A stretch of DNA of 37,165 bases from a virus. The notes under the pieces were generated by a model. That model was given only the letters and a program-made list of their open reading frames with translations, was not told the origin of the DNA and ran no database searches. Both the position numbers and the translations under genes were made by a program. Positions within the stretch are counted from its first letter, which is position 1, and each line of letters opens with the position of its first letter. The stretch is taken from positions 1 through 37,165 of IMG/VR virus record IMGVR_UViG_3300028800_000203. One strand, written 5' to 3'. Shown here one piece after another: positions 30,721 through 37,165 of this stretch.

Positions 30721-30984
30721 CTATTTACTCTGACCACATCCCATGAAGTGCCATACAGCGAATAGCACAGCGGCACTAATTGAAAGCACATTTCCGCCAA
30801 CAGCCAATTTAAAGTGCGTGTTTTTTCGCTCTAGCTGCTCTTCGACTGAGGGTTCAACATGAGTGATCTGTGCATCATCATCTTGTATGATGATTGTGTG
30901 TCTATCGTTATATCCAGGAAGAGATCGGTTGTGATCAGCGCCGTAACAACCAAATATTGATAATAAAATGAATATGTACACCAT
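30721..30984 (-). CDS. Small membrane protein, spanin- or anchor-like layout
   Basis: ATG at 30984 after GAGGTG is preferred; the longer frame to 31086 lacks a signal. The 87-aa product has an N-terminal signal-like segment (MVYIFILLSIFGC) that could be a signal peptide or a weak lipobox ending at C13. An acidic linker (RHTIIIQDDDAQITHVEPSV) and a C-terminal membrane helix follow (SISAAVLFAVWHFMG). Proteins held at both ends recall unimolecular spanins, but no homology is recognised. It sits alone between the scaffold terminator and the MCP gene. The stretch 30985-31134 shows no other gene. Confidence 0.5.
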   Translation of the reverse strand: MVYIFILLSIFGCYGADHNRSLPGYNDRHTIIIQDDDAQITHVEPSVEEQLERKNTHFKLAVGGNVLSISAAVLFAVWHFMGCGQSK

Positions 30985-31134
30985 ACAACACCTCATAAAG
31001 TGTGATCCTGTATACAGAGTATCATGGTGGGTCATTCCGTATGAAATATATACTTCTTGAATGGATGAACCACACCACATTCGCATTGCGTGGGACCCGG
31101 TATATGCCTAATTTCTTCCATGACATACTTTGCG

Positions 31135-31171
31135 AAAAAGGGCTGCAATAAGCGTTAACTCATTGCAGCCC
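31135..31171 (-). terminator. Rho-independent terminator
   Basis: On the minus strand GGGCTGCAAT (31171-31162) pairs perfectly with ATTGCAGCCC (31149-31140) around a 12-nt loop, followed by TTTTT. It lies 20 nt past the scaffold gene and separates the portal-scaffold unit from the capsid unit. Confidence 0.9.
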
Positions 31172-31191
31172 CGGAAAGGAGAGTAGTATGT

Positions 31192-31980
31192 TTAATAATC
31201 CCTACGAGCATCTGTCATTTCTTTAAAAAGAGCCGCTTGTAGTTCAGGAGTCAGGCCATTAGCGAAAGCATTTGCCTGAGATAAGGGCGTGCTTCCCATT
31301 TGAGGAGCAATGCTGACTACCGGTTTAGGCTTTGCAGAATTTCTCTGGGCAACTTGTTTATCTCGTTCATGCTCGCTTGATTGATGTATACCAAACTTCT
31401 TAATGAGAGTATAAGCAGAAGCCGCTTTATTGTACAAGTCCGTGCTGCTATAAATCGTGTTGTAGATCTCCGGATACGAATCTTTTAGCTCGTTAAGGGC
31501 ATCTACCGTGACTACTCTATCAAAGTCGTTATATTGGCTTTTTAAGCGCAATTCTATGTTGGATTGCTCTATCTTGCTCTCAAGCACCTTAAGCTTATCA
31601 GCGTAGCGCTTAAGATGCTTACCTTCTACGATATCATCTTCGCGCACATCCTCTTCTTGAGGCTGAGCTTTTTGCTGGATCTCGCGCATCAACCGTTCAT
31701 TTTCTTCACGGAGTCTACGTTGTTCAGCTCGCATTTCTCGAAAGTTAGACTGCTCATCAAGGCGATTCTTGCGCTGATGAAGGCTTTCCTGGGGCGCAGA
31801 TTCTTGTTCGACCGCAGAATATTCTTGATCAAGTTGTTCTAATACAGCGCTTTGATCTTCTTGCTGGGGTTGTTCTACTGCCCGAGCGGGCTCTTGTATG
31901 ACTTCTTGTGGTAATGGAGGCATTTCTATTTCAGCTTTTGGTGCTTTTGAATGTTCCTGGAGCGACAATTGATAGCTCAT
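31192..31980 (-). CDS. Putative scaffolding protein
   Basis: This 262-aa protein is acidic and Gln/Glu-rich. It has a disordered start (residues 1-65, PPLPQEVIQEPARAVEQPQQ), a long charged coiled coil (66-155, RKNRLDEQSNFREMRAEQRR; LREENERLMREIQQ) and a small C-terminal domain (TPLSQANAFANGLTPELQAA). Length, helical core and position between portal and MCP match phage scaffolds, which template the procapsid and leave before maturation. The start follows AGGAG. Confidence 0.7.
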   Translation of the reverse strand: MSYQLSLQEHSKAPKAEIEMPPLPQEVIQEPARAVEQPQQEDQSAVLEQLDQEYSAVEQESAPQESLHQRKNRLDEQSNFREMRAEQRRLREENERLMREIQQKAQPQEEDVREDDIVEGKHLKRYADKLKVLESKIEQSNIELRLKSQYNDFDRVVTVDALNELKDSYPEIYNTIYSSTDLYNKAASAYTLIKKFGIHQSSEHERDKQVAQRNSAKPKPVVSIAPQMGSTPLSQANAFANGLTPELQAALFKEMTDARRDY

Positions 31981-31986
31981 ATTTTC

Positions 31987-32460
31987 CTACTCCTGCAAAA
32001 GTGGTGAATGCTGCGACTCATTATTTAACTTCTTGCTTAGCTCAAAAAGGGTACCGTCAGCAAAATCAAACACGTATTGTAATAATTGCTTCTCTTCATC
32101 AATAACATACATAGCATTCTCTTTCAGGTGAATGCAAGCATCTTTTGAGGGAATTACCCATATAAACTCAATATTTTCGTCTTTTGCGTTAAATTTATAG
32201 ACCGCTTGATCATAGTCTGGGGTGGGACACGTGTAGCGCGGCACGAAGTAGTTCCTAAATACATTAGGCATCAACTTCTCATTCTTCGTGATCCCTACTA
32301 CAAAGAAATCTCCGTTTGTCTTCTCGCGAAATGACTCTACAGTCGCAAGGAGATCACCTAGGTAGTTCTCAGTCATTTCCCTTTGAAGCTCAACAGGATC
32401 AGTCGATATAGGATCCTTAAGCGCTAATTCTGCCGATATGGCTCCAACTGTCTTTTTCAC
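31987..32460 (-). CDS. Conserved-looking head-region protein, unknown function
   Basis: A GTG at 32460 with AAGGAG at ideal spacing is preferred over the ATG at 32505, which lacks any ribosome binding site. The 157-aa product starts KKTVGAISAELALKDPISTD, then has a helical part (LLATVESFREKTNG) and a beta/alpha part (FFVVGITKNEKL; NIEFIWVIPSKDACIHLKEN; LLQYVFDFADGTLFELSKKL). The domain is soluble and Cys-poor. It precedes the scaffold by 6 nt, so a head-assembly role is plausible. No family recognised. Confidence 0.55.
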   Translation of the reverse strand: MKKTVGAISAELALKDPISTDPVELQREMTENYLGDLLATVESFREKTNGDFFVVGITKNEKLMPNVFRNYFVPRYTCPTPDYDQAVYKFNAKDENIEFIWVIPSKDACIHLKENAMYVIDEEKQLLQYVFDFADGTLFELSKKLNNESQHSPLLQE

Positions 32461-32578
32461 TAATAACTCCTTGTGGTACGCGCAGACTATACCATGATTT
32501 GCCATATGAATTAAAGTGTATTAGTTTGTAGGAACGTGAGGTTTGTCCTGTACATGCATTCTCGCGACCTTTTCTTTG

Positions 32579-32608
32579 TATAGCCCTGGCACATTCACCA
32601 GGGCTATA
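32579..32608. terminator. Perfect 11-bp hairpin after the DUF6496-like gene
   Basis: TATAGCCCTGG and CCAGGGCTATA flank an 8-nt loop. It begins at the stop of the 95-aa gene on the minus strand. The sequence after it on that strand is A-rich rather than T-rich, so termination would be inefficient. It may instead stabilise the message end. Confidence 0.5.
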
Positions 32609-32896
32609 TTATTTACGGCTCTTAACTTTCTGACCAGCTTTTCTAGCCTCAGAAAGGGCTATGGCAACAGCTTGTTTCTGGTTGGTTACTTCAGGGCCTT
32701 TTTTGGAGCCACTATGCAACTTCCCTTCTTTCCACTCATGCATAACCTTAGAAACTTTCGAATCTTTTGCAGAAGACTTTTCTTTCTTCTTAGATTCGTG
32801 CTCTTTATGTTTTGTTTCGTGTTTTTTCACTTTTTCGTGTTCTTTGTGCTTCCCATGAGCCTTTTCACTCTCATGCTTTTTATGCTCTTTCTTCAT
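32609..32896 (-). CDS. DUF6496-like small basic protein
   Basis: This 95-aa protein is extremely Lys/His/Glu-rich in its first 55 residues (KKEHKKHESEKAHGKHKEHE), a charged repetitive helix. A compact C-terminal motif follows: KVMHEWKEGKLHSGSKKGPE, VTNQKQAVAIALSEARKAGQ. That motif is the DUF6496 core, found in small bacterial and phage proteins of unknown role. The Lys/His tract could bind nucleic acid or metal. It overlaps the preceding small gene by 4 bp. Confidence 0.75.
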   Translation of the reverse strand: MKKEHKKHESEKAHGKHKEHEKVKKHETKHKEHESKKKEKSSAKDSKVSKVMHEWKEGKLHSGSKKGPEVTNQKQAVAIALSEARKAGQKVKSRK

Positions 32897-33093
32897 TTTA
32901 TCCTCCGAGAACTTTGATTGTACATCGCAAGCCTTTCCGGATATCTATTAGCATCAAACTGATGATAGACCTTCCCTTGGGGTAAATTTGCCATAGAGGT
33001 ATGAGATTCAGAGATCATATTGGCATCAGCCAGTTCTTGGCGTCGACGGGGGTCAACATTGGGAGCGCCAATCCAGTATAGTGTTTCATTCAT
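32893..33093 (-). CDS. Small protein, RRRQE family member 1
   Basis: ATG at 33093 after GGAAGGAAAATAAT gives 66 aa and is preferred over 33117. It has RRRQELADANMISESHTSMA then NLPQGKVYHQF. The 87-aa protein at 33604-33867 has RRRQEMQDAGMIREDHSAIA then NMPQEV, so the two are paralogues with a conserved RRRQE-DA-MI-E-H-AN-PQ core. This type recurs near portals of related phages to my knowledge, but no function is known. Confidence 0.6.
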   Translation of the reverse strand: MNETLYWIGAPNVDPRRRQELADANMISESHTSMANLPQGKVYHQFDANRYPERLAMYNQSSRRIK

Positions 33094-33094
33094 A

Positions 33095-33397
33095 TTATTT
33101 TCCTTCCTGTTCTTCATGCCGCATCTTCAGTTGCGGATATTTTTTATACACAGCGCTACGGATTCCTGAAGGATCTGGTGCGTAATGTGCACGAGCTAGC
33201 GCATTGCGGGCGCGGGCGAGAGTATTGATAGGAAAGGAGTACTTAGAAGCTCCACCCTTTGCGCCCGCAAATTCTTTTTTCTCTACTGTTTTATATTTAC
33301 CAGCCGAAGAGGAGCCTTCTTTCTCGCGCATCTTCTCTTCAGCGCCACGTTTTACCTTGACGCCTTTAGCTACGGTAACTTTTTTTTCTTTGGACAT
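33095..33397 (-). CDS. Small basic protein of unknown function
   Basis: ATG at 33397 after AAGGATTATC is preferred over 33442, since the longer frame spans a terminator. The 100-aa product has a Lys-rich start (SKEKKVTVAKGVKVKRGAEE). A motif FAGAKGGASKYSFPINTLAR, ARNALARAHYAPDPSGIRSA, VYKKYPQLK (residues 47-93) then recalls a small domain common in phage genomes next to prohead proteins (DUF6582-like). The function is unknown. Confidence 0.6.
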   Translation of the reverse strand: MSKEKKVTVAKGVKVKRGAEEKMREKEGSSSAGKYKTVEKKEFAGAKGGASKYSFPINTLARARNALARAHYAPDPSGIRSAVYKKYPQLKMRHEEQEGK

Positions 33398-33407
33398 GAT
33401 AATCCTT

Positions 33408-33435
33408 AAAAAAGGGGCACGTTTCCATGCCCCTT
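33408..33435 (-). terminator. Rho-independent terminator inside the portal unit
   Basis: On the minus strand AAGGGGCA (33435-33428) pairs with TGCCCCTT (33419-33412) around an 8-nt loop and is followed by a run of six T. It falls between the 48-aa gene and the 100-aa gene, so only a fraction of transcripts from the portal promoter should reach the scaffold. Confidence 0.85.
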
Positions 33436-33438
33436 GCT

Positions 33439-33585
33439 TCATCTGACGCGCATTGTTTCGTCAAACCGAAGTTTGTTTTCTACTTTTTCTAATGCCTTAG
33501 GACGCTTGTAATCAAAATTTGCTGGTTTACCCAGTATCTTGAAAGCCATCTTAGTCGCATTAGATTTAGGTCGCGGCATAACCAT
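33439..33585 (-). CDS. Small basic protein
   Basis: ATG at 33585, with GGAA upstream, encodes 48 aa: MVMPRPKSNATKMAFKILGK, PANFDYKRPKALEKVENKLR, FDETMRVR. It is basic, with a likely helix at the end. A start at the ATG 6 nt later is possible. It lies between the two RRRQE-family neighbours and before the internal terminator. Family unknown. Confidence 0.55.
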   Translation of the reverse strand: MVMPRPKSNATKMAFKILGKPANFDYKRPKALEKVENKLRFDETMRVR

Positions 33586-33603
33586 ATCAATTCCAAACAG
33601 TAT

Positions 33604-33867
33604 TTAATACTTATGTGGCTTGAAGTGTTTCATCATCTTTGAATGATCAGCACTTTTCTGCTCATTAATACCACGTATGGTATCATCAAGATTTTCTGGC
33701 TCATATCCGCCGCCATCAGGCCATGCTTTCATCATGACTTCTTGGGGCATATTTGCGATAGCGCTGTGATCTTCTCGGATCATTCCTGCATCTTGCATTT
33801 CTTGACGACGACGCTCGCTTTGACCTTCATAGTGGCCTTCTCTCATGTGATGATGACGTTTAGCCAT
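33604..33867 (-). CDS. Small protein, RRRQE family member 2
   Basis: This 87-aa protein starts behind AAAGGAGCCATT. It has a His-rich basic start (AKRHHHMREGHYEGQSERRR) and the shared core RRRQEMQDAGMIREDHSAIA, NMPQEVMMKAWPDGGGY (residues 18-54), then a charged tail. It is a paralogue of the 66-aa product. It sits directly after the portal gene. The function is unknown; position suggests a small head-associated protein. Confidence 0.6.
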   Translation of the reverse strand: MAKRHHHMREGHYEGQSERRRQEMQDAGMIREDHSAIANMPQEVMMKAWPDGGGYEPENLDDTIRGINEQKSADHSKMMKHFKPHKY

Positions 33868-33921
33868 AATGGCTCCTTTGGTAGTAACTGTGCGCTTATT
33901 TGGCGCGACAAGGTGTAACCT

Positions 33922-35979
33922 CTAACTACCTACCGTTGTAGGCGTTGGTGATACTGTACTAGAAGGATTCACAACAGGGGAAACATTATTTTGAGTGATT
34001 CCTGAGCTATCCACCATGTGTGATAAAGTGATGAGTTTTTCCAAATGCTCTAGATCAATATGTTCGATTTCCTTAAGAGCCTTAACCAGATTAAGCAGTC
34101 CAATCTCATGATCCTTCTCAGCCTGAGCCTTACGTTCAATAGCAAGTGCTTGGTTCTCTTGTACGCGACTAACTCGTTCAAGCCCAAGCCCTTTATCGGC
34201 AACCTCACGGGCTTTCGCCAGATCGATCCTCGATTGAACTTCAGCCATTTGCAATTGCTGTTGCTGCTGAGCCATCTGTTGCTGCTGCTGCTGTGCCTGC
34301 ACAATACGATCAGTGAGATCTTTCTTGTGTTGTACAGTGCACGATTCCACCAAGATATCATCAGGTATTGGTACACCCACTTCACGCAACTGCAAGAGCT
34401 GTGCAAACTGCATCTGTCTTTGCGTAGAGGTATTCAAGCCCTCTTCCACTACTGCATCATAGCGACCAAAGTTCTTATTGTAGAACTGCTGGGCAGGCTC
34501 TTCGCCTCCCAGAATCTTTTTAATCTTACCCGGCGTAAAGTTAGCCTGGATGAGATCAAGCTGCAGTTTTCCCAAGAGCTTCTGAGAAGTGTCAAGCTGA
34601 TCAAAAAGCACTTGTAGTTGGGTTAAGCCAGCACCTTGGCGCAGCATGGATAATATACCAGCCTTGTCATCAACAGCCGCTCCTAGGAGCTCCTCGTTCA
34701 CGCCAGATATCAAAGGTATCTCTTTACCTAGATTCTCTGAGAGCTGGATCATAGTAGCAGGAATATTTGGCGCCAAGATCTGCTCGACGTCAGTCATCTG
34801 GGCCTCTTCTTTGAGCGCCAGACCACGACCCTGACCAGACAAGAATACATCCTTAGGATTGACCAAGGCGTTCTCTTTGTACTTCCATCCAGAGTTGATT
34901 TGAGACTCAAGAATATCGAGCTCTATTATTTTGCGACGGTTATACAGATACTGAGCGTCACGAAGACCGCGAACAACACCTTGAATCCTATTAGGGAAAT
35001 AAGGCATCTGAGGGTTGTAGTAGGCATACACAGGAACAAAAGGGTATTGATCAATGCCCATAGGCTGAGGTCCATCATAGAATACCTTACCCTGCACCAC
35101 GATGGCTAGCCTTACTGTTGGTATTTCCTGCTCAATGACGGTAACAGAGGGATAAGCTCTCAAGTACATCTTGAGCTGATCATCGTTTCCCTTCCATTCC
35201 ATCGTCTCGCCAGTCTCGGAATCAGCGAGCATTTTTTGCAGCCTGTAATCACGATAATAGAATTCATCGTAGGTGAGTAAATTCTTATACGCATAGCCGT
35301 ACGATTCAGGCATAAACTGAAATTTCCCATCTCGGCCGGTTCCCGAATCGGTTCCCCATAAGCCCGCTATGTCTTCTGCGTAATCAGGAAGAAGGGATAT
35401 ACAGTCTCTTTTGGTCAAAAATGAGCGCTTCCATATGGCATTACAGTCAGAAAGATCATGCTTACGAAAGAAGGGATCAATCAAGAATCCATTGTATGAC
35501 GTGTTGTCTACGCGGATGTTACCCGATATAGGATCAGATCGATAATCCATCCAGACCTGCAGAAGATTCATGCCGGTGACAAGAGCCCCATGAAATGCTT
35601 GGGAGATAGTCTCAAGCACGTTGTCTTGGCTATTGATCCACATCAAGACCTTCGTGAATTGATCTGCTGTTTCCGCATCGCCATTCTCCACGGGAGTGAC
35701 GATGGTAGACTTGCGGTTCTTTCGCTGGAATCCGCCAATCATGTTAATGGTGGGGCGAATATGATTGAACTGGAACATCCTACGACGATTAGCGGGAAGG
35801 TTGCCATACATGTCATTCCAGAGTGTCTGATCGTTTGCTTCAAACCGGGTATCAGTGTCTGCCTCACCCCAGAAAGATTGATTGATCGTTATTCCCTCTG
35901 CATAGAATGACTCCATACGGGATAAAATACCCTTATGTTTTTCGTCATAATACTGGGGGCCAAGTTCTGGGAATATCAT
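33922..35979 (-). CDS. Portal protein (P22-like)
   Basis: The second ATG (35979) has AAGGA at good spacing and is preferred over 35994; the product is 685 aa. The N-terminal half matches P22-type portals (RFEANDQTLWNDMYGNLPAN, RRRMFQFNHIRPTINMIGGF). A typical stem/wing region follows (PQMPYFPNRIQGVVRGLRDA, QYLYNRRKIIELDILESQIN). The C-terminus has a Gln-rich coiled coil (about 560-590, QQQQQQMAQQQQ) like the P22 barrel, and a disordered Ser/Thr/Pro end. Twelve copies form the DNA channel, dock the terminase and hold the adaptor. It opens the late head unit. Confidence 0.9.
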   Translation of the reverse strand: MIFPELGPQYYDEKHKGILSRMESFYAEGITINQSFWGEADTDTRFEANDQTLWNDMYGNLPANRRRMFQFNHIRPTINMIGGFQRKNRKSTIVTPVENGDAETADQFTKVLMWINSQDNVLETISQAFHGALVTGMNLLQVWMDYRSDPISGNIRVDNTSYNGFLIDPFFRKHDLSDCNAIWKRSFLTKRDCISLLPDYAEDIAGLWGTDSGTGRDGKFQFMPESYGYAYKNLLTYDEFYYRDYRLQKMLADSETGETMEWKGNDDQLKMYLRAYPSVTVIEQEIPTVRLAIVVQGKVFYDGPQPMGIDQYPFVPVYAYYNPQMPYFPNRIQGVVRGLRDAQYLYNRRKIIELDILESQINSGWKYKENALVNPKDVFLSGQGRGLALKEEAQMTDVEQILAPNIPATMIQLSENLGKEIPLISGVNEELLGAAVDDKAGILSMLRQGAGLTQLQVLFDQLDTSQKLLGKLQLDLIQANFTPGKIKKILGGEEPAQQFYNKNFGRYDAVVEEGLNTSTQRQMQFAQLLQLREVGVPIPDDILVESCTVQHKKDLTDRIVQAQQQQQQMAQQQQQLQMAEVQSRIDLAKAREVADKGLGLERVSRVQENQALAIERKAQAEKDHEIGLLNLVKALKEIEHIDLEHLEKLITLSHMVDSSGITQNNVSPVVNPSSTVSPTPTTVGS

Positions 35980-36014
35980 AATGCGATCCTTCATATAAAA
36001 CTGGTATAAACAGC

Positions 36015-36044
36015 AGTATAGAACTCTCGTCCAGAATAGAGCAA
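36015..36044 (-). promoter_or_regulatory. Promoter candidate for the portal unit
   Basis: On the minus strand TATACT (36020-36015) is a good -10, with a weak -35 TTGCTC (36044-36039) 18 nt upstream. The start codon at 35979 follows 35 nt later, and a strong terminator lies immediately upstream (36097-36134), as expected at a unit boundary. Confidence 0.4.
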
Positions 36045-36096
36045 AGATGGAGAGATATTTACTGACAAGTCGTTAGTAAATTAATCAATCTAAAAT

Positions 36097-36134
36097 AAAA
36101 AAACCCTGGCAGAAACTTAGGATAACTGCCAGGG
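36097..36134 (-). terminator. Rho-independent terminator
   Basis: On the minus strand CCCTGGCAG (36134-36126) pairs perfectly with CTGCCAGGG (36112-36104) around a 13-nt loop and is followed by seven T. It ends transcripts that come through the two small genes, or from terL if the ends join, before the portal. Confidence 0.92.
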
Positions 36135-36196
36135 AGAAAAGGGATCCAAACAGATCACTTAGGGGTATTTATTGGGATGGATTCAAGCCATAGCTG

Positions 36197-36271
36197 TCAA
36201 CACGCGTCACGTTGTTGGAAAAATACAGCGAAACCATTATAGCATGTCTTTAATATTAAGCACCTCTCCAT
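36197..36271 (-). CDS. Possible mini gene in the 36135-36351 gap
   Basis: ATG at 36271 after AAGGGG reads MERCLILKTCYNGFAVFFQQ RDAC and stops. An overlapping frame (36314-36237) reads MTDNNDSVSILRGNNGEVLN IKDML but lacks a ribosome binding site. Neither is recognised. A TTGACA (minus strand, about 36201-36196) has no convincing -10. The gap otherwise shows nothing. Confidence 0.25.
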   Translation of the reverse strand: MERCLILKTCYNGFAVFFQQRDAC

Positions 36272-36351
36272 TATTACCCCTTAAAATTGAAACAGAATCA
36301 TTATTATCAGTCATCGCAATATATCATTGTGTTATTTATTTTAGTAATGAG

Positions 36352-36696
36352 TTACTTCAGTTTAGAAATTTCCTCGAAATCGGCACTATCGAGGTAGTAA
36401 TAACTTCCACGCTTTTCCTGATAATAGGGGAATTTACCCCTTCGAACTGCTCTCATGATACGATTAACGGTTTTCTTTAACAAAATAGAAGCTTTTGATA
36501 TCCGTATAAGCCTTGACTTATCAGGAGACAAATCAAAAGGGAGTGGCTGTACGAACATCGGGAGTAATTGATGGCACGAATCACATCTTTGCGTCTTTCG
36601 TTCACGTTTTTCAATTAAATCCAATTCCTTTTTTCGCTTCCATTTTGCTATTGAATCATTAAGTTCTTTTTCTATCTTTAAATCGCGGATCCACAT
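36352..36696 (-). CDS. Small HTH-like DNA-binding protein
   Basis: This 114-aa protein has a charged helical start (KIEKELNDSIAKWKRKKELD). A CxxC pair (C38, C41, in RCDSCHQ) follows, then a C-terminal domain (residues 66-112): RISKASILLKKTVNRIMRAV, RRGKFPYYQEKRGSYYYLDS, ADFEEI. The order of helix-turn-helix, RRGKFP and Y-LD matches excisionase/MerR-type helix-turn-helix units. It overlaps the upstream 78-aa gene by 19 bp. A role in recombination, packaging or regulation at the nearby iterons is possible but unproven. The ribosome binding site is weak. Confidence 0.55.
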   Translation of the reverse strand: MWIRDLKIEKELNDSIAKWKRKKELDLIEKRERKTQRCDSCHQLLPMFVQPLPFDLSPDKSRLIRISKASILLKKTVNRIMRAVRRGKFPYYQEKRGSYYYLDSADFEEISKLK

Positions 36697-36914
36697 GATT
36701 TTTTCTCTAAAAATTCTGTTAATTCTGTGAGTAGGTTTGGGTTTTTCATAATCTGTTCGATAAGAGCATTATGTTGTCTTTCTACTTCTTCGATGTCTAT
36801 TTCATCAATATCTATACCATCAAGGTGTTTGGGCTCTTTATACTGAGAATCCATCCAATTCATATTCAACTTTTTCAACCTTGTGCCCAAATACTCAAAA
36901 GCAGAGATGACCAT
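36678..36914 (-). CDS. Small acidic protein of unknown function
   Basis: This 78-aa protein has a basic start (LGTRLKKLNM), an acidic middle (LDGIDIDEIDIEEVERQHNA) and a helical end (LIEQIMKNPNLLTELTEFLE). Its ATG at 36914 has no clear ribosome binding site, so a start at one of the inner ATGs (MNWMDSQ) is possible. It lies 17 nt from the right-end iterons and overlaps the HTH-like gene, with which it probably works. Confidence 0.45.
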   Translation of the reverse strand: MVISAFEYLGTRLKKLNMNWMDSQYKEPKHLDGIDIDEIDIEEVERQHNALIEQIMKNPNLLTELTEFLEKKSCGSAI

Positions 36915-36931
36915 TCCGAAGTTTGAAAGAC

Positions 36932-37041
36932 ACCTAGGGCAAAGTGTTACGCTACCTAGGGCAAAGTGTTACGCTACCTAGGGCAAAGTGTTACGCTACC
37001 TAGGGCAAAGTGTTACGCTTTCTAGGGCAAAGTGTTACGCC
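36932..37041. repeat. Right-end iteron array
   Basis: Five 22-bp units, at 36932, 36954, 36976, 36998 and the variant at 37020-37041, are identical to those at 1-110. The array lies directly upstream of the 78-aa gene, with its start facing away. Confidence 0.9.
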
Positions 37042-37164
37042 TGTCCAAAAAAAGGGTTGTTCTTTCGGGCTCTTTTCCCATTTCTCCATTCTATAAAGAG
37101 ATAAAGACATTAAGACATTATCTCTTTATCGCTATCGCCTAATCCTGTGCGCCTAAGGGCTACA
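36932..37164. repeat. Right copy of the terminal direct repeat
   Basis: Matches 1-233 with a single internal difference (37092 t for g). That change removes the outer base pair of the AT-rich inverted repeat. The last base of the window no longer matches, so the repeat ends within one base of the window end. Confidence 0.9.
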
Positions 37165-37165
37165 T

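Noticed and set aside
36237-36314. 25-aa frame in the 36135-36351 gap
   Set aside because: No ribosome binding site, and it overlaps a better-supported mini frame; only mentioned with that entry.

Overview
The window is a near-complete genome of a tailed bacteriophage, most likely a short-tailed podovirus. The evidence is a large terminase, a P22-type portal, an N4-gp56-type major capsid protein (MCP), a connector-like adaptor, DNA-ejection-like proteins, an Erf-type annealing protein and a RusA-like fold. I see no integrase, rRNA, tRNA, DNA polymerase or recognisable endolysin. The sequence does not identify the host. About 233 bp are repeated almost perfectly at both ends (one internal difference). 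Joining the ends puts the packaging and head genes in the usual order, small terminase, large terminase, portal, scaffold, capsid, connector, so the genome is probably circular, circularly permuted or terminally redundant.

Layout. (1) Ends: five 22-bp tandem repeats followed by an AT-rich inverted repeat, which looks like an iteron origin. (2) 0.3-7.7 kb, minus strand: a replication-initiator-like winged-helix protein, a RusA-like protein lacking its catalytic acids, a terminase small subunit candidate, a 97-aa protein, a secreted 530-aa protein of unknown role, an HNH endonuclease, the large terminase and a Cys-rich protein. (3) 7.9-9.3 kb, plus strand: a small membrane protein, Erf and a small unknown gene. 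(4) 9.5-18.1 kb, minus strand: a tail-fibre/receptor-binding region of about ten genes in which at least five are paralogues. (5) 18.2-18.9 kb, plus strand: a ribbon-helix-helix regulator beside an 18-bp palindrome, plus small genes. (6) 18.9-36 kb, minus strand: ejection proteins, a large tail/hub protein, a fibre, the adaptor, head proteins, MCP, scaffold, several small conserved genes and the portal. (7) 36.3-36.9 kb: two small genes next to the terminal repeat.

Two mobile-DNA events stand out. The MCP gene is split by a 377-nt group I intron: the exons join in frame, P1 forms with the diagnostic U-G pair at the 5' splice site, and there is a short P10. The large terminase gene carries an HNH endonuclease at its 5' end; upstream of the endonuclease lies a stranded, diverged copy of the terminase N-terminus with a strong ribosome binding site. 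This suggests that the endonuclease arrived together with a replacement 5' end for the gene it invaded.

Several genes are too short for usual ORF cut-offs but have good ribosome binding sites or stop/start overlaps: 12579-12722, 18831-18923, 25991-26095 and 33439-33585. Strong intrinsic terminators on the minus strand at 3091-3127, 4854-4890, 31135-31171, 33408-33435 and 36097-36134 divide the genome into transcription units.
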